Origin: JBCBSZ01 sp039185015
Lineage (GTDB): Bacteria > Actinomycetota > Acidimicrobiia > Acidimicrobiales > Poriferisodalaceae
Length of the DNA stretch: 64,000 bases
Assembly: GCA_039185015.1 (NCBI GenBank)
Contig: JBCDAU010000002.1
Location: 124,001 to 188,000, forward strand
Reading direction: 5' to 3'
The translations under genes and the position numbers were made by a program. Numbering within the stretch: the first letter of the stretch is position 1; each line of letters begins with the position of its first letter. The notes below the pieces were generated by a model. That model saw only the letters and a list, made by a program, of their open reading frames with translations. It had not been told where the DNA came from and made no database searches. This document shows, in pieces, positions 24,774-33,815 of this stretch.

Positions 24774-25745
24774 CTACCTCCTCGCCGCGGGCGAGAGATC
24801 CCGCAGCGCCTGCATGTTGTCGCCGCCGGCCGGGCCCATGAGGGCCAGCGCCGAGGTGGTCACGCCGTTGGCGTGGTAGCGGTCGATGTGCTCCCGGCAC
24901 GCCTCGGGCGGACCGTGGATGACGAGCTGGTCGACGACCTCGTCAGGGATCGCTGCCAGCGCGGCCTTGCGGTCGCCGGCCTGCCAGGCGTCCCACATCG
25001 GACCGAGGTCGTCGCCCCGGCCGAGCCAGTCGTGGAAGGCGGCGTAGACGGGCACGTTGAGGTACGCGGCGATGGCGAAGCGGGCGATGCCGCGGGCCTC
25101 CTCCGCGTCGGCGGTGGGGATGACGAAGATGCGGGCGACGATCTCCTTGCCGTCGCCACCCTCGTGGACATACGGGGCCACGGTGGCGACGTCCTCGGCC
25201 GAGAGCCAGTTGATGATGGCGCCATCGCCCTCGCGACCGGCGAGGCGGAGCATCCCCGCCCGGAGGGCGGCGACCAGGATCGGCGGCTGCTGCTCGGGAA
25301 CGACGCCGCACCGGAAGCCCGTCACCGCGAACGTGTCGTACTCGACGGTCATCTTGTCGCCGGTGAGCGCCTGGCGGAGGAAGCGGAGCGTGTCGCGGGT
25401 GCGTCGGAACGGCTCGTCGAAGTCCATGCCGTTCCACCGCTCGACGATGACGTTGGACGACGAGCCGAGCCCCATGACGAAGCGGCCCGGGGCGGCGTCG
25501 GCCATCGAGGCGACGGTCTGGGCGAGCAGCGCCGGTCCTCGCGTGTAGGCGGGGATGATGGCGATGCCGAGGCGCAGCTCGGGCGCCCACTGCGAGGCGA
25601 GCACGAGCGGGGTGAACCCGTCGGCCCCGTCGGCCTCGGAGGACCAGACGTCGGTGTAGCCGAGATCGACGAGCTCCCTGATGGCGTCGCGCTGCGTGTG
25701 CAACGGGCCACCGAGCGGCACGGTCACCCCGTATCGAGCGGTCAC
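24774..25745 (-). CDS. LLM-class F420-dependent oxidoreductase
   Basis: 323 residues from GTG 25745 with a GGGAGGGGAGAG ribosome site. Features: YGVTVPLGGPL, LVDLGYTDVWSSEADG, LASQWAPELRLGIAI and MGLGSSSNVIVERWNG, typical of actinobacterial LLM proteins. First gene of the four-gene minus-strand unit ending with the S9 peptidase. A candidate -10 (TACGTT) lies at 25778-25783. Reaction unknown; the crotonase partner hints at an acyl-CoA pathway. Confidence 0.82.
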   Translation of the reverse strand: MTARYGVTVPLGGPLHTQRDAIRELVDLGYTDVWSSEADGADGFTPLVLASQWAPELRLGIAIIPAYTRGPALLAQTVASMADAAPGRFVMGLGSSSNVIVERWNGMDFDEPFRRTRDTLRFLRQALTGDKMTVEYDTFAVTGFRCGVVPEQQPPILVAALRAGMLRLAGREGDGAIINWLSAEDVATVAPYVHEGGDGKEIVARIFVIPTADAEEARGIARFAIAAYLNVPVYAAFHDWLGRGDDLGPMWDAWQAGDRKAALAAIPDEVVDQLVIHGPPEACREHIDRYHANGVTTSALALMGPAGGDNMQALRDLSPAARR

Positions 25746-25777
25746 GTGCTCTCCCCTCCCCTGCCGAAAGCGCCCCG

Positions 25778-25783
25778 AACGTA
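25778..25783 (-). promoter_or_regulatory. -10 candidate (TACGTT) for the LLM-crotonase-peptidase unit
   Basis: TACGTT on the minus strand 32 nt before the GTG at 25745, leaving room for the strong GGGAGGGGAG ribosome site. Confidence 0.4.
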
Positions 25784-25828
25784 GTGGACCCGGAGTTCGT
25801 GACACACCCCCTGGCCAAGATGATCCCC

Positions 25829-26032
25829 ATGAGCACGACCCAGCTGCACCTCATCGACGGAGGCGCCTCCGACGGCGACCGTCGTCACCGCGGTGACGAC
25901 GCCTCGGGCTCCTCCACCCCCTCGTGGCGGCTCGACGCCGACACCATCGCCCGGGGCCGGCGGGGCATCGCCGAGGCCCGGGCGGTCCTCGCGACCCGCC
26001 GACCGCTGATCGACGAAGTTCCTGCCGCCTAG
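25829..26032 (+). CDS. Small protein of unknown function
   Basis: 67 residues from ATG 25829 (MSTTQLHLIDGGASDGD); ATG 25820 would add three residues. Charged, with a likely C-terminal helix (TIARGRRGIAEARAVLA). No known family recognised. It lies alone between the divergent LLM unit and the thiolase gene. Coding use matches its neighbours, which supports expression, but evidence is only compositional. Confidence 0.5.
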   Translation: MSTTQLHLIDGGASDGDRRHRGDDASGSSTPSWRLDADTIARGRRGIAEARAVLATRRPLIDEVPAA

Positions 26033-26042
26033 GCAGGAGCCA

Positions 26043-26048
26043 TAGGCT
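26043..26048 (+). promoter_or_regulatory. Leaderless -10 candidate (TAGGCT) for thiolase
   Basis: TAGGCT ends 6 nt before ATG 26055. The same hexamer at the same spacing precedes vapB at 9131. Confidence 0.55.
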
Positions 26049-26054
26049 CGGGTC

Positions 26055-27236
26055 ATGAGCGAGATCGTGATCGTCGATGCCGTCCGTACCCCGGTTGGCC
26101 GCCGCAACGGAGGCTTCGCCGGGATGCATCCCGCCGAGCTGCTCGGCGAGATCCAGCAGGAGCTCATCGACCGCACGGGGGTCGATCCCGCTGCGATCGG
26201 GCAGGTCGTCACCGGCTGCGTGAGCCAGGTCGGCGAGCAGTCGTTCAACGTCGGCCGCACCGCCTGGCTGGCGAAGGGCCTGCCGGAGACCGTCCCGGCC
26301 ACCACGGTCGACACCCAGTGCGGGTCGTCGCAGCAGGCCACCACGCTCGCCCACGGCCTCGTCGCCTCCGGCATCGTCGACTCCGCCATCGCCTGCGGTG
26401 TCGAGGTGATGAGCCGCATCCCGATCGGCATCAACTCGTCCAAGAAGCTGGGTCTCGGCGTGCCGATCCCCAGGAGCTACTTCGGTCGCTACGAGATGAC
26501 CTCGCAGTTCGAGGGCGCCGAGCGCATCGCCGACAAGTGGGGCATCTCCCGGGCCGACGCCGACGAGTTCGGCTTCCACTCCCAGCAGCGGGCCGCGCAG
26601 GCCTGGGCCGAGGACCGCTTCGCGACCCAGATCCACGCCGTCGAGGCCCCCGACCTCGACGACGAGGGCAACAAGCTCGACACCACCCACACGGTGAGCC
26701 GTGACGAGGGCCTGCGCGACACCACCCTCGAGGGCCTCGCCGGTCTCAAGCCGGTCGCCCGCGAGGACGGCGTGCACACCGCCGGCTCCAGCTCCCAGAT
26801 CTCCGACGGCGCCGCGGCCGTGATGCTCATGACCGCCGAGCGCGCCGCCGAGCTCGGACTCACGCCGAAGGCGAAGATCATCGACAGCTGCCTCGTGGGC
26901 GTCGACCCGGTGCTCATGCTGACCGGCCCGATCGACGCGACCCGGCTGCTGCTGGAGCGCAACGGCATGTCGATCTCCGACATCGACCTCACCGAGATCA
27001 ACGAGGCCTTCGCATCCGTCGCGCTCGCCTGGGCCAAGGAGCTCGGCGCCGACCTCGAGACCACCAACCCCAACGGCGGCGCCATCGCCCTCGGCCATCC
27101 CCTGGGCGGCACCGGCGCGGTGCTCATGACCAAGGCCGTGCACGAGCTTGCTCGCGCCGACCTCGAGACCGCGCTGGTCACCATGTGCTGCGGCGGGGGC
27201 CTCGGCACGGGCACGCTCATCCAGCGACTCTCGTAG
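26055..27236 (+). CDS. Thiolase (acetyl-CoA acetyltransferase family)
   Basis: 393 residues, full length. Nucleophile Cys89 in DTQCGSSQQA, His in NPNGGAIALGHPLGGTGA, and the second Cys in TMCCGGGLGTG. EINEAFASV segment present. Catalyses thiolytic cleavage or condensation of acyl-CoA; whether degradative or biosynthetic is not clear. Likely leaderless. The stop overlaps the nuclease start by 1 nt, although a functional link is not obvious. Confidence 0.9.
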   Translation: MSEIVIVDAVRTPVGRRNGGFAGMHPAELLGEIQQELIDRTGVDPAAIGQVVTGCVSQVGEQSFNVGRTAWLAKGLPETVPATTVDTQCGSSQQATTLAHGLVASGIVDSAIACGVEVMSRIPIGINSSKKLGLGVPIPRSYFGRYEMTSQFEGAERIADKWGISRADADEFGFHSQQRAAQAWAEDRFATQIHAVEAPDLDDEGNKLDTTHTVSRDEGLRDTTLEGLAGLKPVAREDGVHTAGSSSQISDGAAAVMLMTAERAAELGLTPKAKIIDSCLVGVDPVLMLTGPIDATRLLLERNGMSISDIDLTEINEAFASVALAWAKELGADLETTNPNGGAIALGHPLGGTGAVLMTKAVHELARADLETALVTMCCGGGLGTGTLIQRLS

Positions 27237-27817
27237 TGCGTCGGACCGCCGCGTCGCTCGCCGTCGCGGCGGTCCTCCTCGCCACCGGGTGCAGCGACGC
27301 TGACGAGGCCGCCGAGTCGAACACGGCTGCGGCAGCGATCATCGCCGCGGCCACGTCGACGACCACGGGCGACCCGCTCGACCGCCCCGACGTGGGCAGG
27401 ATCGTGCGGGTGCTCGACGGCGACACCGCCGACGTCGAGATCGGTGGCGACGTGGAGCGCGTCCGCTTCATCGGGATCGACACGCCGGAGCCCGTCGGCG
27501 GCTTCCGCGACCCGGAGTGCTTCGGCGACGAGGCCTCGGCGTTCACCGAACGTCTCCTGCCCGAGGGCACCCTCGTCCGACTCGAGCGCGACGTCGAGGG
27601 CCGCGACCCCTTCGACCGGCTGCTCGCCTACGTGTTCCGTCACGACGACGAGCTGTTCGTGAACCTCCACCTCGCCGAGCAGGGCTACGCCGACACGCTG
27701 CGGATCGAACCCAACGTCGCCTACGCCTCGCTCCTCGCCGACGCCGTCGGCCTCGCCCGCGAGCTCGATCTCGGCCTGTGGGGCGCGTGCGGGGGTGCGG
27801 ACGTCCCCCTCGGCTGA
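27236..27817 (+). CDS. Secreted thermonuclease-like lipoprotein (SNase domain)
   Basis: 193 residues from GTG overlapping the thiolase stop. N-terminal signal with lipobox LATGC, an Ala/Thr linker, then the OB-fold nuclease: RVLDGDTADVEI (Ca2+ Asp), VRFIGIDTPEP (Arg, Asp, Thr, Glu of the active site) and DPFDRLLAYVF (second catalytic Arg). All key staphylococcal-nuclease residues are present, so it should cut DNA and RNA outside the cell, perhaps for nutrient scavenging. Confidence 0.88.
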   Translation: MRRTAASLAVAAVLLATGCSDADEAAESNTAAAAIIAAATSTTTGDPLDRPDVGRIVRVLDGDTADVEIGGDVERVRFIGIDTPEPVGGFRDPECFGDEASAFTERLLPEGTLVRLERDVEGRDPFDRLLAYVFRHDDELFVNLHLAEQGYADTLRIEPNVAYASLLADAVGLARELDLGLWGACGGADVPLG

Positions 27818-27895
27818 GGTCGGTCGGTCGCTACAGTCTCCGGCCATCGGGATCCACGGGAGCAGCCGGATGGACGCAGCGAACCGTCCTCGCCC

Positions 27896-28483
27896 ATGAG
27901 CGACGAGTGGGACGACGTCGCTCCGGCGTGGGACACCGACCCCGGTCCCCGCGAGTACGCGGAGGCTGCCTTCGCCTCGCTCCAGCGCGTCCTGACCGGC
28001 CACCTCGACCTCGCCGGCGCCCGGGTGCTCGACTTCGGGTGCGGGACCGGGCTGCTCACGGCGCATCTCGTGCGGGTCGGCGCCGCCGTCGACGCCGTCG
28101 ACACCTCCCCCACCATGTTGCAGATCCTGGCGACCAAGATCGCCGAGGCCGGGTGGGACAGCGTGCAGGTCTCAGGGGATCTGGCCGATGCCACCGGGCC
28201 CTACGACCTCGTGGTGGCCTCGTCGGTGTTGTCCTTCGTCGACGACCACCCCGCCACCGTCGCCGCCCTCGCTGAACGCCTCCGACCCGGTGGTCTCCTC
28301 GTCCACTGGGACTGGGAGCGAGACGGGGACGACCCCGACGGCCACGGTCTGGGTCGCGACCAGATCGCCGCCGCGCTCACCGCAGCTGGCCTCGTCGAAC
28401 CGACCGTCGCGACGGCCTTCACCATCGAGGTCGAGGACATGACCATGAGCCCACTGATCGGCCACGCTCGCCGTCCCGAGTGA
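27896..28483 (+). CDS. Class I SAM-dependent methyltransferase
   Basis: 195 residues. Motif I is VLDFGCGTGLLTAHL, followed by VDAVDTSPTML and the post-motif ERLRPGGLLVHWDWE. YaaU/UbiE-like small methyltransferase; acceptor unknown. TACAGT at 27832-27837 may be the -10 of a leadered transcript. No close functional neighbours. Confidence 0.8.
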   Translation: MSDEWDDVAPAWDTDPGPREYAEAAFASLQRVLTGHLDLAGARVLDFGCGTGLLTAHLVRVGAAVDAVDTSPTMLQILATKIAEAGWDSVQVSGDLADATGPYDLVVASSVLSFVDDHPATVAALAERLRPGGLLVHWDWERDGDDPDGHGLGRDQIAAALTAAGLVEPTVATAFTIEVEDMTMSPLIGHARRPE

Positions 28484-28535
28484 TCGCGAGAGCGCCCCCG
28501 GCGGGCGCCCCCTCGGCTGACCCGGCGCCGCTCGG

Positions 28536-28541
28536 TAGCGT
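28536..28541 (+). promoter_or_regulatory. Leaderless -10 candidate (TAGCGT)
   Basis: TAGCGT ends 8 nt before ATG 28550. It supports that ATG over the TTG at 28541. Confidence 0.45.
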
Positions 28542-28549
28542 TGCGGTCG

Positions 28550-29398
28550 ATGAGCGCCTCCGACCTGGCCGTCGCCCTGGGCCACCCGGCCGACGCCCGC
28601 CTCGTGATCGTCCACGCCGACGAGCTCGGTCTCTGCCACGCCGCGAACGACGGGGTGTACGACGCCCTGCGACGGGGGATCGCCACCAGCGCCAGCCTGA
28701 TGGTCCCGGCGCCGTGGTCCCGCGAGGCCGCCGCCCGCTACCGGGGTGAGGACGTGGGCGTGCAGCTGACCATCAACGCGGTCCACGAGCAGTACCGGTG
28801 GGGGCCCATCACCCAGTCGCCGTCGCTGCTCGACGGCAACGGCGGGTTTCCCCCCACCCCGGGCGATCTCTGGGAGCACGCCGACCCGGCCGAGCTGCGC
28901 AAGGAGTGCCGGGCGCAGGTCGAGCGGGCCATCCTGTGGGGCTTCGACGTGAGCCACCTCGACGTCCACCTCGATGCGCTCCACGCCCGGCCCGAGCACT
29001 TCGACGTCGTCCTCGACCTGGCCTGCGAGTTCGGGCTGCCGGTCCGACCGCCGGCCCCCCACGTCGAGCGCGAGCTGGGGTTCCCACTCCGGCAGCTCGC
29101 CGCCGACGAGGGCGTGATGATGCCCGACCACGTCGTGACCGTCCGCCGCCCCGGGGCCCGCGATGCGCTCGAACGGGCCGTCTCCGAGCTCGACGCGGGC
29201 GTCACCGTGCTGGTCGCCCGACCGGCGGTCGACACGCCGGAGCTGCGAGCGCTCACGCCCGAGTGGTCCGGCCGGGTCGACGACCTCGACGTGACCTCCC
29301 GGCGCAGCGAGCTCGACCAGCTCCTCGACCGCGTCGGGGCGACACGCATCGACTACCGACCCCTCCGCGACCTCCAGCGCACCGCCCCCGACCGCTGA
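28550..29398 (+). CDS. ChbG/HpnK (YdjC)-family deacetylase
   Basis: 282 residues. The family motif VIVHADELGLCHAANDGV carries the metal-binding Asp, and SHLDVHLDALHARPEHF carries the paired His. YdjC-like enzymes remove acetyl groups from N-acetylated sugars such as chito-oligosaccharides or hopanoid glycolipids. No signal peptide. Start ATG 28550 is favoured by the upstream hexamer. Substrate here is not evident. Confidence 0.83.
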   Translation: MSASDLAVALGHPADARLVIVHADELGLCHAANDGVYDALRRGIATSASLMVPAPWSREAAARYRGEDVGVQLTINAVHEQYRWGPITQSPSLLDGNGGFPPTPGDLWEHADPAELRKECRAQVERAILWGFDVSHLDVHLDALHARPEHFDVVLDLACEFGLPVRPPAPHVERELGFPLRQLAADEGVMMPDHVVTVRRPGARDALERAVSELDAGVTVLVARPAVDTPELRALTPEWSGRVDDLDVTSRRSELDQLLDRVGATRIDYRPLRDLQRTAPDR

Positions 29399-29433
29399 GC
29401 TGACCCGGCAGCGGGCCGCCGACCGCGCCGTCG

Positions 29434-29536
29434 TCAGAGGAGGTCCCGGAGGGCGAGGCCGATCAACCGATGCGGCCAGCGCAGCGCGTCGATCGGGTTG
29501 GTCTCGTCCCCACCGACGCGGGCGGGGCTGTCGGAC
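29434..29536 (-). pseudogene. Possible coding remnant downstream of SCP2-like gene
   Basis: In a different minus-strand frame from the adjacent gene the sequence reads ETNPIDALRWPHRLIGLALRD then stop at 29434. DALRW repeats the VLDALRWFDRV at the end of the SCP2-like gene, and 15 of 16 bases are shared around it. It could be a partial tandem duplication of the gene's 3' end or chance. Confidence 0.25.
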
Positions 29537-29890
29537 CTACGAGCTCGGGAGCACCCGATCGAACCAGCGCAGTGCGTCGAGGACCGGTCCGGGCTCGCCC
29601 TCGAGCCGGGTGTCGCCTCGCATGTACGACACCGGCAGGTCGAGCGAGCCGTCGAGGAGCTGATCGACCTGCGCCGGCTTCAGGTCGATGACGACCGCCG
29701 GTTCGTCGGGCACCTCGTCGGTGACGGCGGTGCAGGTGCCGTCAGCGAGCTCCACGCCGACCTCGAGTCGGCCGGTCTTCTTGCCCGGGTCGAGGGCCAC
29801 GATCAGATGCATGCTCGGTCCACCATCGACCGACAGCGACCCGAGCGCACCTTCGACGTCCTCGCGAAACGACTCGGCGAGCTCGCTCAC
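29537..29890 (-). CDS. SCP2-like (sterol-carrier-type) small protein
   Basis: 117 residues, GTG start overlapping the mca stop by 4 nt. The pattern SMHLIVALDPGKKTGRLEVGVEL, then DEPAVVIDLKPAQVDQLLDGSLDLPVSYMRGDTRLEG, is that of the SCP2 domain, where a small-molecule or acyl chain sits over a beta sheet. Such stand-alone SCP2 proteins often accompany mycothiol enzymes in Actinobacteria. The ligand is unknown. Assignment is moderate because the domain is short and divergent. Confidence 0.6.
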   Translation of the reverse strand: MSELAESFREDVEGALGSLSVDGGPSMHLIVALDPGKKTGRLEVGVELADGTCTAVTDEVPDEPAVVIDLKPAQVDQLLDGSLDLPVSYMRGDTRLEGEPGPVLDALRWFDRVLPSS

Positions 29891-30747
29891 GAGGACACCG
29901 CCTGCCGCACGCCGGCGAACAGGTCGTCCTCCGGCGTCGGCGCATCGACGAGCGAGCGGGCGAGGACGTAGTCGTCGAAGGGGTGGATCTCACGCTGGAC
30001 CTCGGGGGGCAGCCCGAACCAGAACGGCGACGACGGATCGACCTGCGTGCGATGGCACAGCAGCGCACGACGCCGGATGTCGTTGTCGACCGGGACCTGG
30101 GTGGTGATCCGGTGGTCCTGGCTCGGCCGCTCGAACCACTTCTCGTCGAAGGGCGACTCGAGACCGAGCTCCAGGAACTTCTCGTGGGTCTGCACCATGC
30201 GGGCACGCGCCCAGACCGAGTAGTACAGCTTCAGCGGCTGCCACGGCTCACCGTGGTCGGGGTAGGCGTCGGGATCGCCGGCGGCCTCGAACGCCGGGAT
30301 CGTGATGTCGTGCACCTTCAGGTGGTCGGGATGCGGGTAGCCGGCCTGGTCGTCGGAGTAGGTGACGATGACCTGCGGACGCTCCTGGCGGATCACCTCG
30401 ACCAACCGACCGACCGCCTCCTCCACCGGCGCCTGGTGGAAGCAGTCGGGATGCTCGTTGGACTCGGACTCGGCCATGCCCGAGTCCCGGTAGCCGAGCA
30501 GGTGGACACGGTCGTACCCGATGATCTCGGCGGCGTCGTCGAGCTCTCGGAGGCGGACGTCGGTCAGGTTGGCCTTGACCTCCTCGACGTCGAGCTCGGG
30601 GTTGAGGATGTCGCCCTCCTCGCCGTGCGTGCAGCACACCAGCGTGGTCCTGACGCCTTGGTCGCGGTAGCGGCGGACGGTCCCCGCACCCTTCGACGAC
30701 TCGTCGTCGGGGTGGGCGTGCACGGTGAGGAGCGAAAGGGGGGTCAC
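29887..30747 (-). CDS. mca: Mycothiol S-conjugate amidase
   Basis: 286 residues. PIG-L/MshB-like metal site: VHAHPDDES (His12, Asp15) at the N-terminus and YPHPDHLKVHD in the middle. Length and the segment LLGYRDSGM fit Mca better than MshB. Mca hydrolyses mycothiol adducts of toxins to a mercapturic acid plus GlcN-Ins, in the cytosol. Implies that the organism makes mycothiol. GTG start with TAGGCT 9 nt upstream, probably leaderless. Confidence 0.88.
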   Translation of the reverse strand: MTPLSLLTVHAHPDDESSKGAGTVRRYRDQGVRTTLVCCTHGEEGDILNPELDVEEVKANLTDVRLRELDDAAEIIGYDRVHLLGYRDSGMAESESNEHPDCFHQAPVEEAVGRLVEVIRQERPQVIVTYSDDQAGYPHPDHLKVHDITIPAFEAAGDPDAYPDHGEPWQPLKLYYSVWARARMVQTHEKFLELGLESPFDEKWFERPSQDHRITTQVPVDNDIRRRALLCHRTQVDPSSPFWFGLPPEVQREIHPFDDYVLARSLVDAPTPEDDLFAGVRQAVSS

Positions 30748-30756
30748 GAGCAGCCG

Positions 30757-30762
30757 AGCCTA
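30757..30762 (-). promoter_or_regulatory. Leaderless -10 candidate (TAGGCT) for mca
   Basis: TAGGCT on the minus strand ends 9 nt before GTG 30747. It lies in the 44-bp gap behind the STAND/BTAD gene. Confidence 0.45.
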
Positions 30763-30791
30763 CCGCCGAGGGGCCGATGCGCTCCGGCCGA

Positions 30792-33700
30792 TCAGGCGGC
30801 GAGGTCGCCGGCGAGCTCGAGCACCATGGCGGTCTCGGCGGTCGGCGACACACCGAGCTCATCGAGGGCCTCGCGCAGCCGGGCGACGGCGCGGTCGAGG
30901 CCGGGACGGTCGCGTCGGTAGACGGCTGCGGCGATGGCGGCACGGTGTGCGCCCTCGTCGAGCGGGTCGATCTCGATCGCCCGCATGGCCAGGTCGGCAG
31001 CGGCGGCGTGGTCGCCGCGTGCGACGAGCAGCTCGGCGCCTCGCGTGGCGGCGACCAGCACCTTGGCAGTGAGGTCGGCGCGAAGCGCCGAGATCTGGTC
31101 GACGTCGACCAGATCGAGGAACGGCTCGCCCCGCCACAGCGCGACCGCAGCCCGGTACTCGGCGATCGCGTCGTCGAGTCGTTGACCGTCCTCTGCGGCC
31201 GCGGCCGCGTCGAGGTGGGCGAGCAGCTCCCAGAGGTCGACATGGAGCGCGGCACCGGTGAGCCGCAGGCGCTCGCCGTCGCTCCGAAGGAAGTACGAGG
31301 CCCGCCGCCCGCCGACGTCGGGCTCCAGGAGGCGCCGGACGTGCGAGAGGTTGGTGCGGAGGTTGCGCAGCGCCTTGTCCTGATCGGCTTCGGGCCACAG
31401 CAGGTCGAGGAGCCGCCAGCGGTTGATCGACTCGTCGGCGGCGAGCAGCGCCAGGATCTGTCGTACCCGCTGGCGACGGAGCAGCGCGTCGTCGACCTCG
31501 TGGCCGCCTCGTCGGACGATCACCGGCCCGAGCAGCTCGAGGCGCACCGGGTCCGACGGACGCAGCGGGACGGTCGCCAGCAGCGCTGCGGCTCCTTCGG
31601 CGAGCGAAGCGTCATCGGATGCGGCCTGTTCGGTGAGCAGCTCGGCCACCCGGTCCCCGGCCAGGTCGGCCACGGTGGCTGCGAGGTCGTCGCCCCATGA
31701 TGCGCCGGCGGCGCGAGCGCGGGCCGCCAACTCGGCCGACCACCGAAGCGGCAGACAGGTCGCCGCCCGCTCCGGGGCGGGACCCGCGCTGTCGGCTCGG
31801 AGGTCACCGGCGCGGGCGGCGCGCATCAACGAAGCGATGGCGAGCGGTTCCGCCACGCTCGGGCCGGGCTCGGGAGCGAGCGGCACCTCACCGGGGAGCA
31901 GCACCTCGACGACGGCCGGGAAGCGCCGAAGCTCGGTCCGGCCGAGCCCCGAGACCGTGACCTCGGCGAGCCGCTCGCGGAGCCGATTGGCGACGGCCTC
32001 CTCGTCGTCACCCGCCGCCACCGAGCTCGCCGCGGCTGCGGTGGCGAGCAACGCACGGAGACGGTCGTTGCCATCGGCGAGGTCCCACAGCCCGTCCTCG
32101 AGCTCGCTGCTCTCGCCGATCGCCGCTCGGAGGTGAGCGACCACCGCCCGCTGGAAGATCAGGTCGTGCCCGGGCAGGTCGCCCTCATCGCGGCTGGGCT
32201 CGCTGACGCCGATCAGCGACCTCATGTCGCCGGCGAGGTGGGCCACCAGGACCATCGTGCTGCGGACGAACGGGTCCGAGGCCGAGCCGAGCAGATCTGC
32301 GGCCTCGTCGAGTGCCTGCGCAGCACGACCCGTCAGCACCAGCCCGTTGGTGCGCAGCCGGGTCAGCTGGACGCGCAGATCCGGTGGCAGGGCAGCCAGG
32401 TCGAGCGGGTCCAGCAGCTCCACGGATCGCCACGGCTCGCCCGAGAGGTCGGCGAGCAGGGCATCGACACCCACGGCGATCGAACCGAGCAGGCCTCCGG
32501 GTGGCTCCGGGAGCGAGTCGAGGGTCGCCCGGACGCCGAGGACCGTCGCCAGGTCGCCGGCGGAGTAGGCGTAGTACACCTGCAGTGCCAGCGCGGTCAG
32601 GCCGTCGTCGTGTCGCCCGGCGTCGGTGAGCTGCGCTGCGGCGCCACCGAGTCGCGCCACCCGCTCGCTCGGGTCATCGACCCGTGCGGCGGCCGCGAGC
32701 ATCACCGCTGCGGGACGGTCGTGGAGCTCATCGGGCAACCGCGAGAGCCAACGCTCGGCCACATCAGCCGGGAAGGCCGGGAGGCGGCGGCCGATGGCGT
32801 CGAGCACGACGTCGAGGGCGACCTCGTGGAGCTCGAACCGCAGCGCCACCTCCAGCGCCCGCTCGTGGTCGTCCCGCCCGATCAGCACGTCGACCGCCCG
32901 ACGCCACGCCTCCGGCCTGATCGCCTCGACCGCCGACGACACGTCCTCGGTCTCGAGCCACCACAGGTCGTGAGCGACCGCGACGTCGCCGTGGAGGTCG
33001 ACGAGCGGCAGATCACCCAGCAGGCCGATCGGGTCGCCGGGGGTGCCGGTCAGCTCCGTGAGCAGCTCGGCGTCGAGGCCACCGAGCACCGCGGAGAGCC
33101 CGAGGGCGAGCTGCTGGTGCTCGTCGAGGCCACCGAGCAGCTCCTCGACGAGGAACTGCTGCGCCGCGGGTCGACCGAGCATGCCGCTCAGGGCGACCAG
33201 CGCCGGCCACCCTCCGAGCTCGCGGGCGGCGGCGGGATCGACGCCCAGCTCGCAGGCCTCGTCATCGTCGAGCACGAGGTCCTGCTCGACGAGCTCGAGG
33301 AGCCCCCTCGACGCCCGGAGCCGGGTCATCGGGATCGGCGGATCGGTCCGCCCGACCAGGACGACGTGCAGGTTGTCCGGCGCCTCGGACACGAGCTGCG
33401 CGAGCGCCGTGGCCGCCGACGTCTCGACGCCGAGCCGATGGACGTCGTCGAGGACCAGGCACACCGATGTCGGCGAGCGGCGGGCGAGCTCGTCGACGAC
33501 GGCGACGATCATCTGATCGGCCGTGCTCGCGGCCTCCACCGTGGCGCCCACGACGTCGGCGAGCCCGGCAGCGAAGCGGGACGCGTCACGGTCGGAGGGG
33601 ACGCATCCGAACCAGACGTCGATCCCGAGCGGTCGGACGTGGTTGCGGCGCACGGCCTGGGCGGCCAGGGTCGACTTGCCGAAGCCGGGGCCGGCCTTGA

Positions 33701-33806
33701 TCACGGTGACCCGATGGGACCACCGGCCGATCAGGAGGTCGTCGAGGCGCCGCCGGATGACCTCGCCCGGATGCCCGCTCGGTGGAGTGCTTCGACGGCC
33801 CGACAC
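30792..33806 (-). CDS. Large STAND ATPase regulator with C-terminal winged helix and BTAD domain
   Basis: 1004 residues from GTG 33806, chosen because TACGGT lies 9 nt upstream; a longer frame back to 33956 would run into the divergent gene. Order: P-loop AGPGFGKST (Lys44), Walker B LVLDDVHRL, ATPase and winged-helix parts to about 300, helical repeat region to about 750, then an OmpR-like DNA-binding domain (RLELLGPVIVRRGG ... LRNLRTNLSHVRRLLEP) and a BTAD domain (VDLWELLAHLD ... EPFLDL). Unlike classical SARPs the DNA-binding part is C-terminal, as in MalT-like architecture. Targets unknown. Confidence 0.82.
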   Translation of the reverse strand: MSGRRSTPPSGHPGEVIRRRLDDLLIGRWSHRVTVIKAGPGFGKSTLAAQAVRRNHVRPLGIDVWFGCVPSDRDASRFAAGLADVVGATVEAASTADQMIVAVVDELARRSPTSVCLVLDDVHRLGVETSAATALAQLVSEAPDNLHVVLVGRTDPPIPMTRLRASRGLLELVEQDLVLDDDEACELGVDPAAARELGGWPALVALSGMLGRPAAQQFLVEELLGGLDEHQQLALGLSAVLGGLDAELLTELTGTPGDPIGLLGDLPLVDLHGDVAVAHDLWWLETEDVSSAVEAIRPEAWRRAVDVLIGRDDHERALEVALRFELHEVALDVVLDAIGRRLPAFPADVAERWLSRLPDELHDRPAAVMLAAAARVDDPSERVARLGGAAAQLTDAGRHDDGLTALALQVYYAYSAGDLATVLGVRATLDSLPEPPGGLLGSIAVGVDALLADLSGEPWRSVELLDPLDLAALPPDLRVQLTRLRTNGLVLTGRAAQALDEAADLLGSASDPFVRSTMVLVAHLAGDMRSLIGVSEPSRDEGDLPGHDLIFQRAVVAHLRAAIGESSELEDGLWDLADGNDRLRALLATAAAASSVAAGDDEEAVANRLRERLAEVTVSGLGRTELRRFPAVVEVLLPGEVPLAPEPGPSVAEPLAIASLMRAARAGDLRADSAGPAPERAATCLPLRWSAELAARARAAGASWGDDLAATVADLAGDRVAELLTEQAASDDASLAEGAAALLATVPLRPSDPVRLELLGPVIVRRGGHEVDDALLRRQRVRQILALLAADESINRWRLLDLLWPEADQDKALRNLRTNLSHVRRLLEPDVGGRRASYFLRSDGERLRLTGAALHVDLWELLAHLDAAAAAEDGQRLDDAIAEYRAAVALWRGEPFLDLVDVDQISALRADLTAKVLVAATRGAELLVARGDHAAAADLAMRAIEIDPLDEGAHRAAIAAAVYRRDRPGLDRAVARLREALDELGVSPTAETAMVLELAGDLAA

Positions 33807-33815
33807 GATCGGTGG

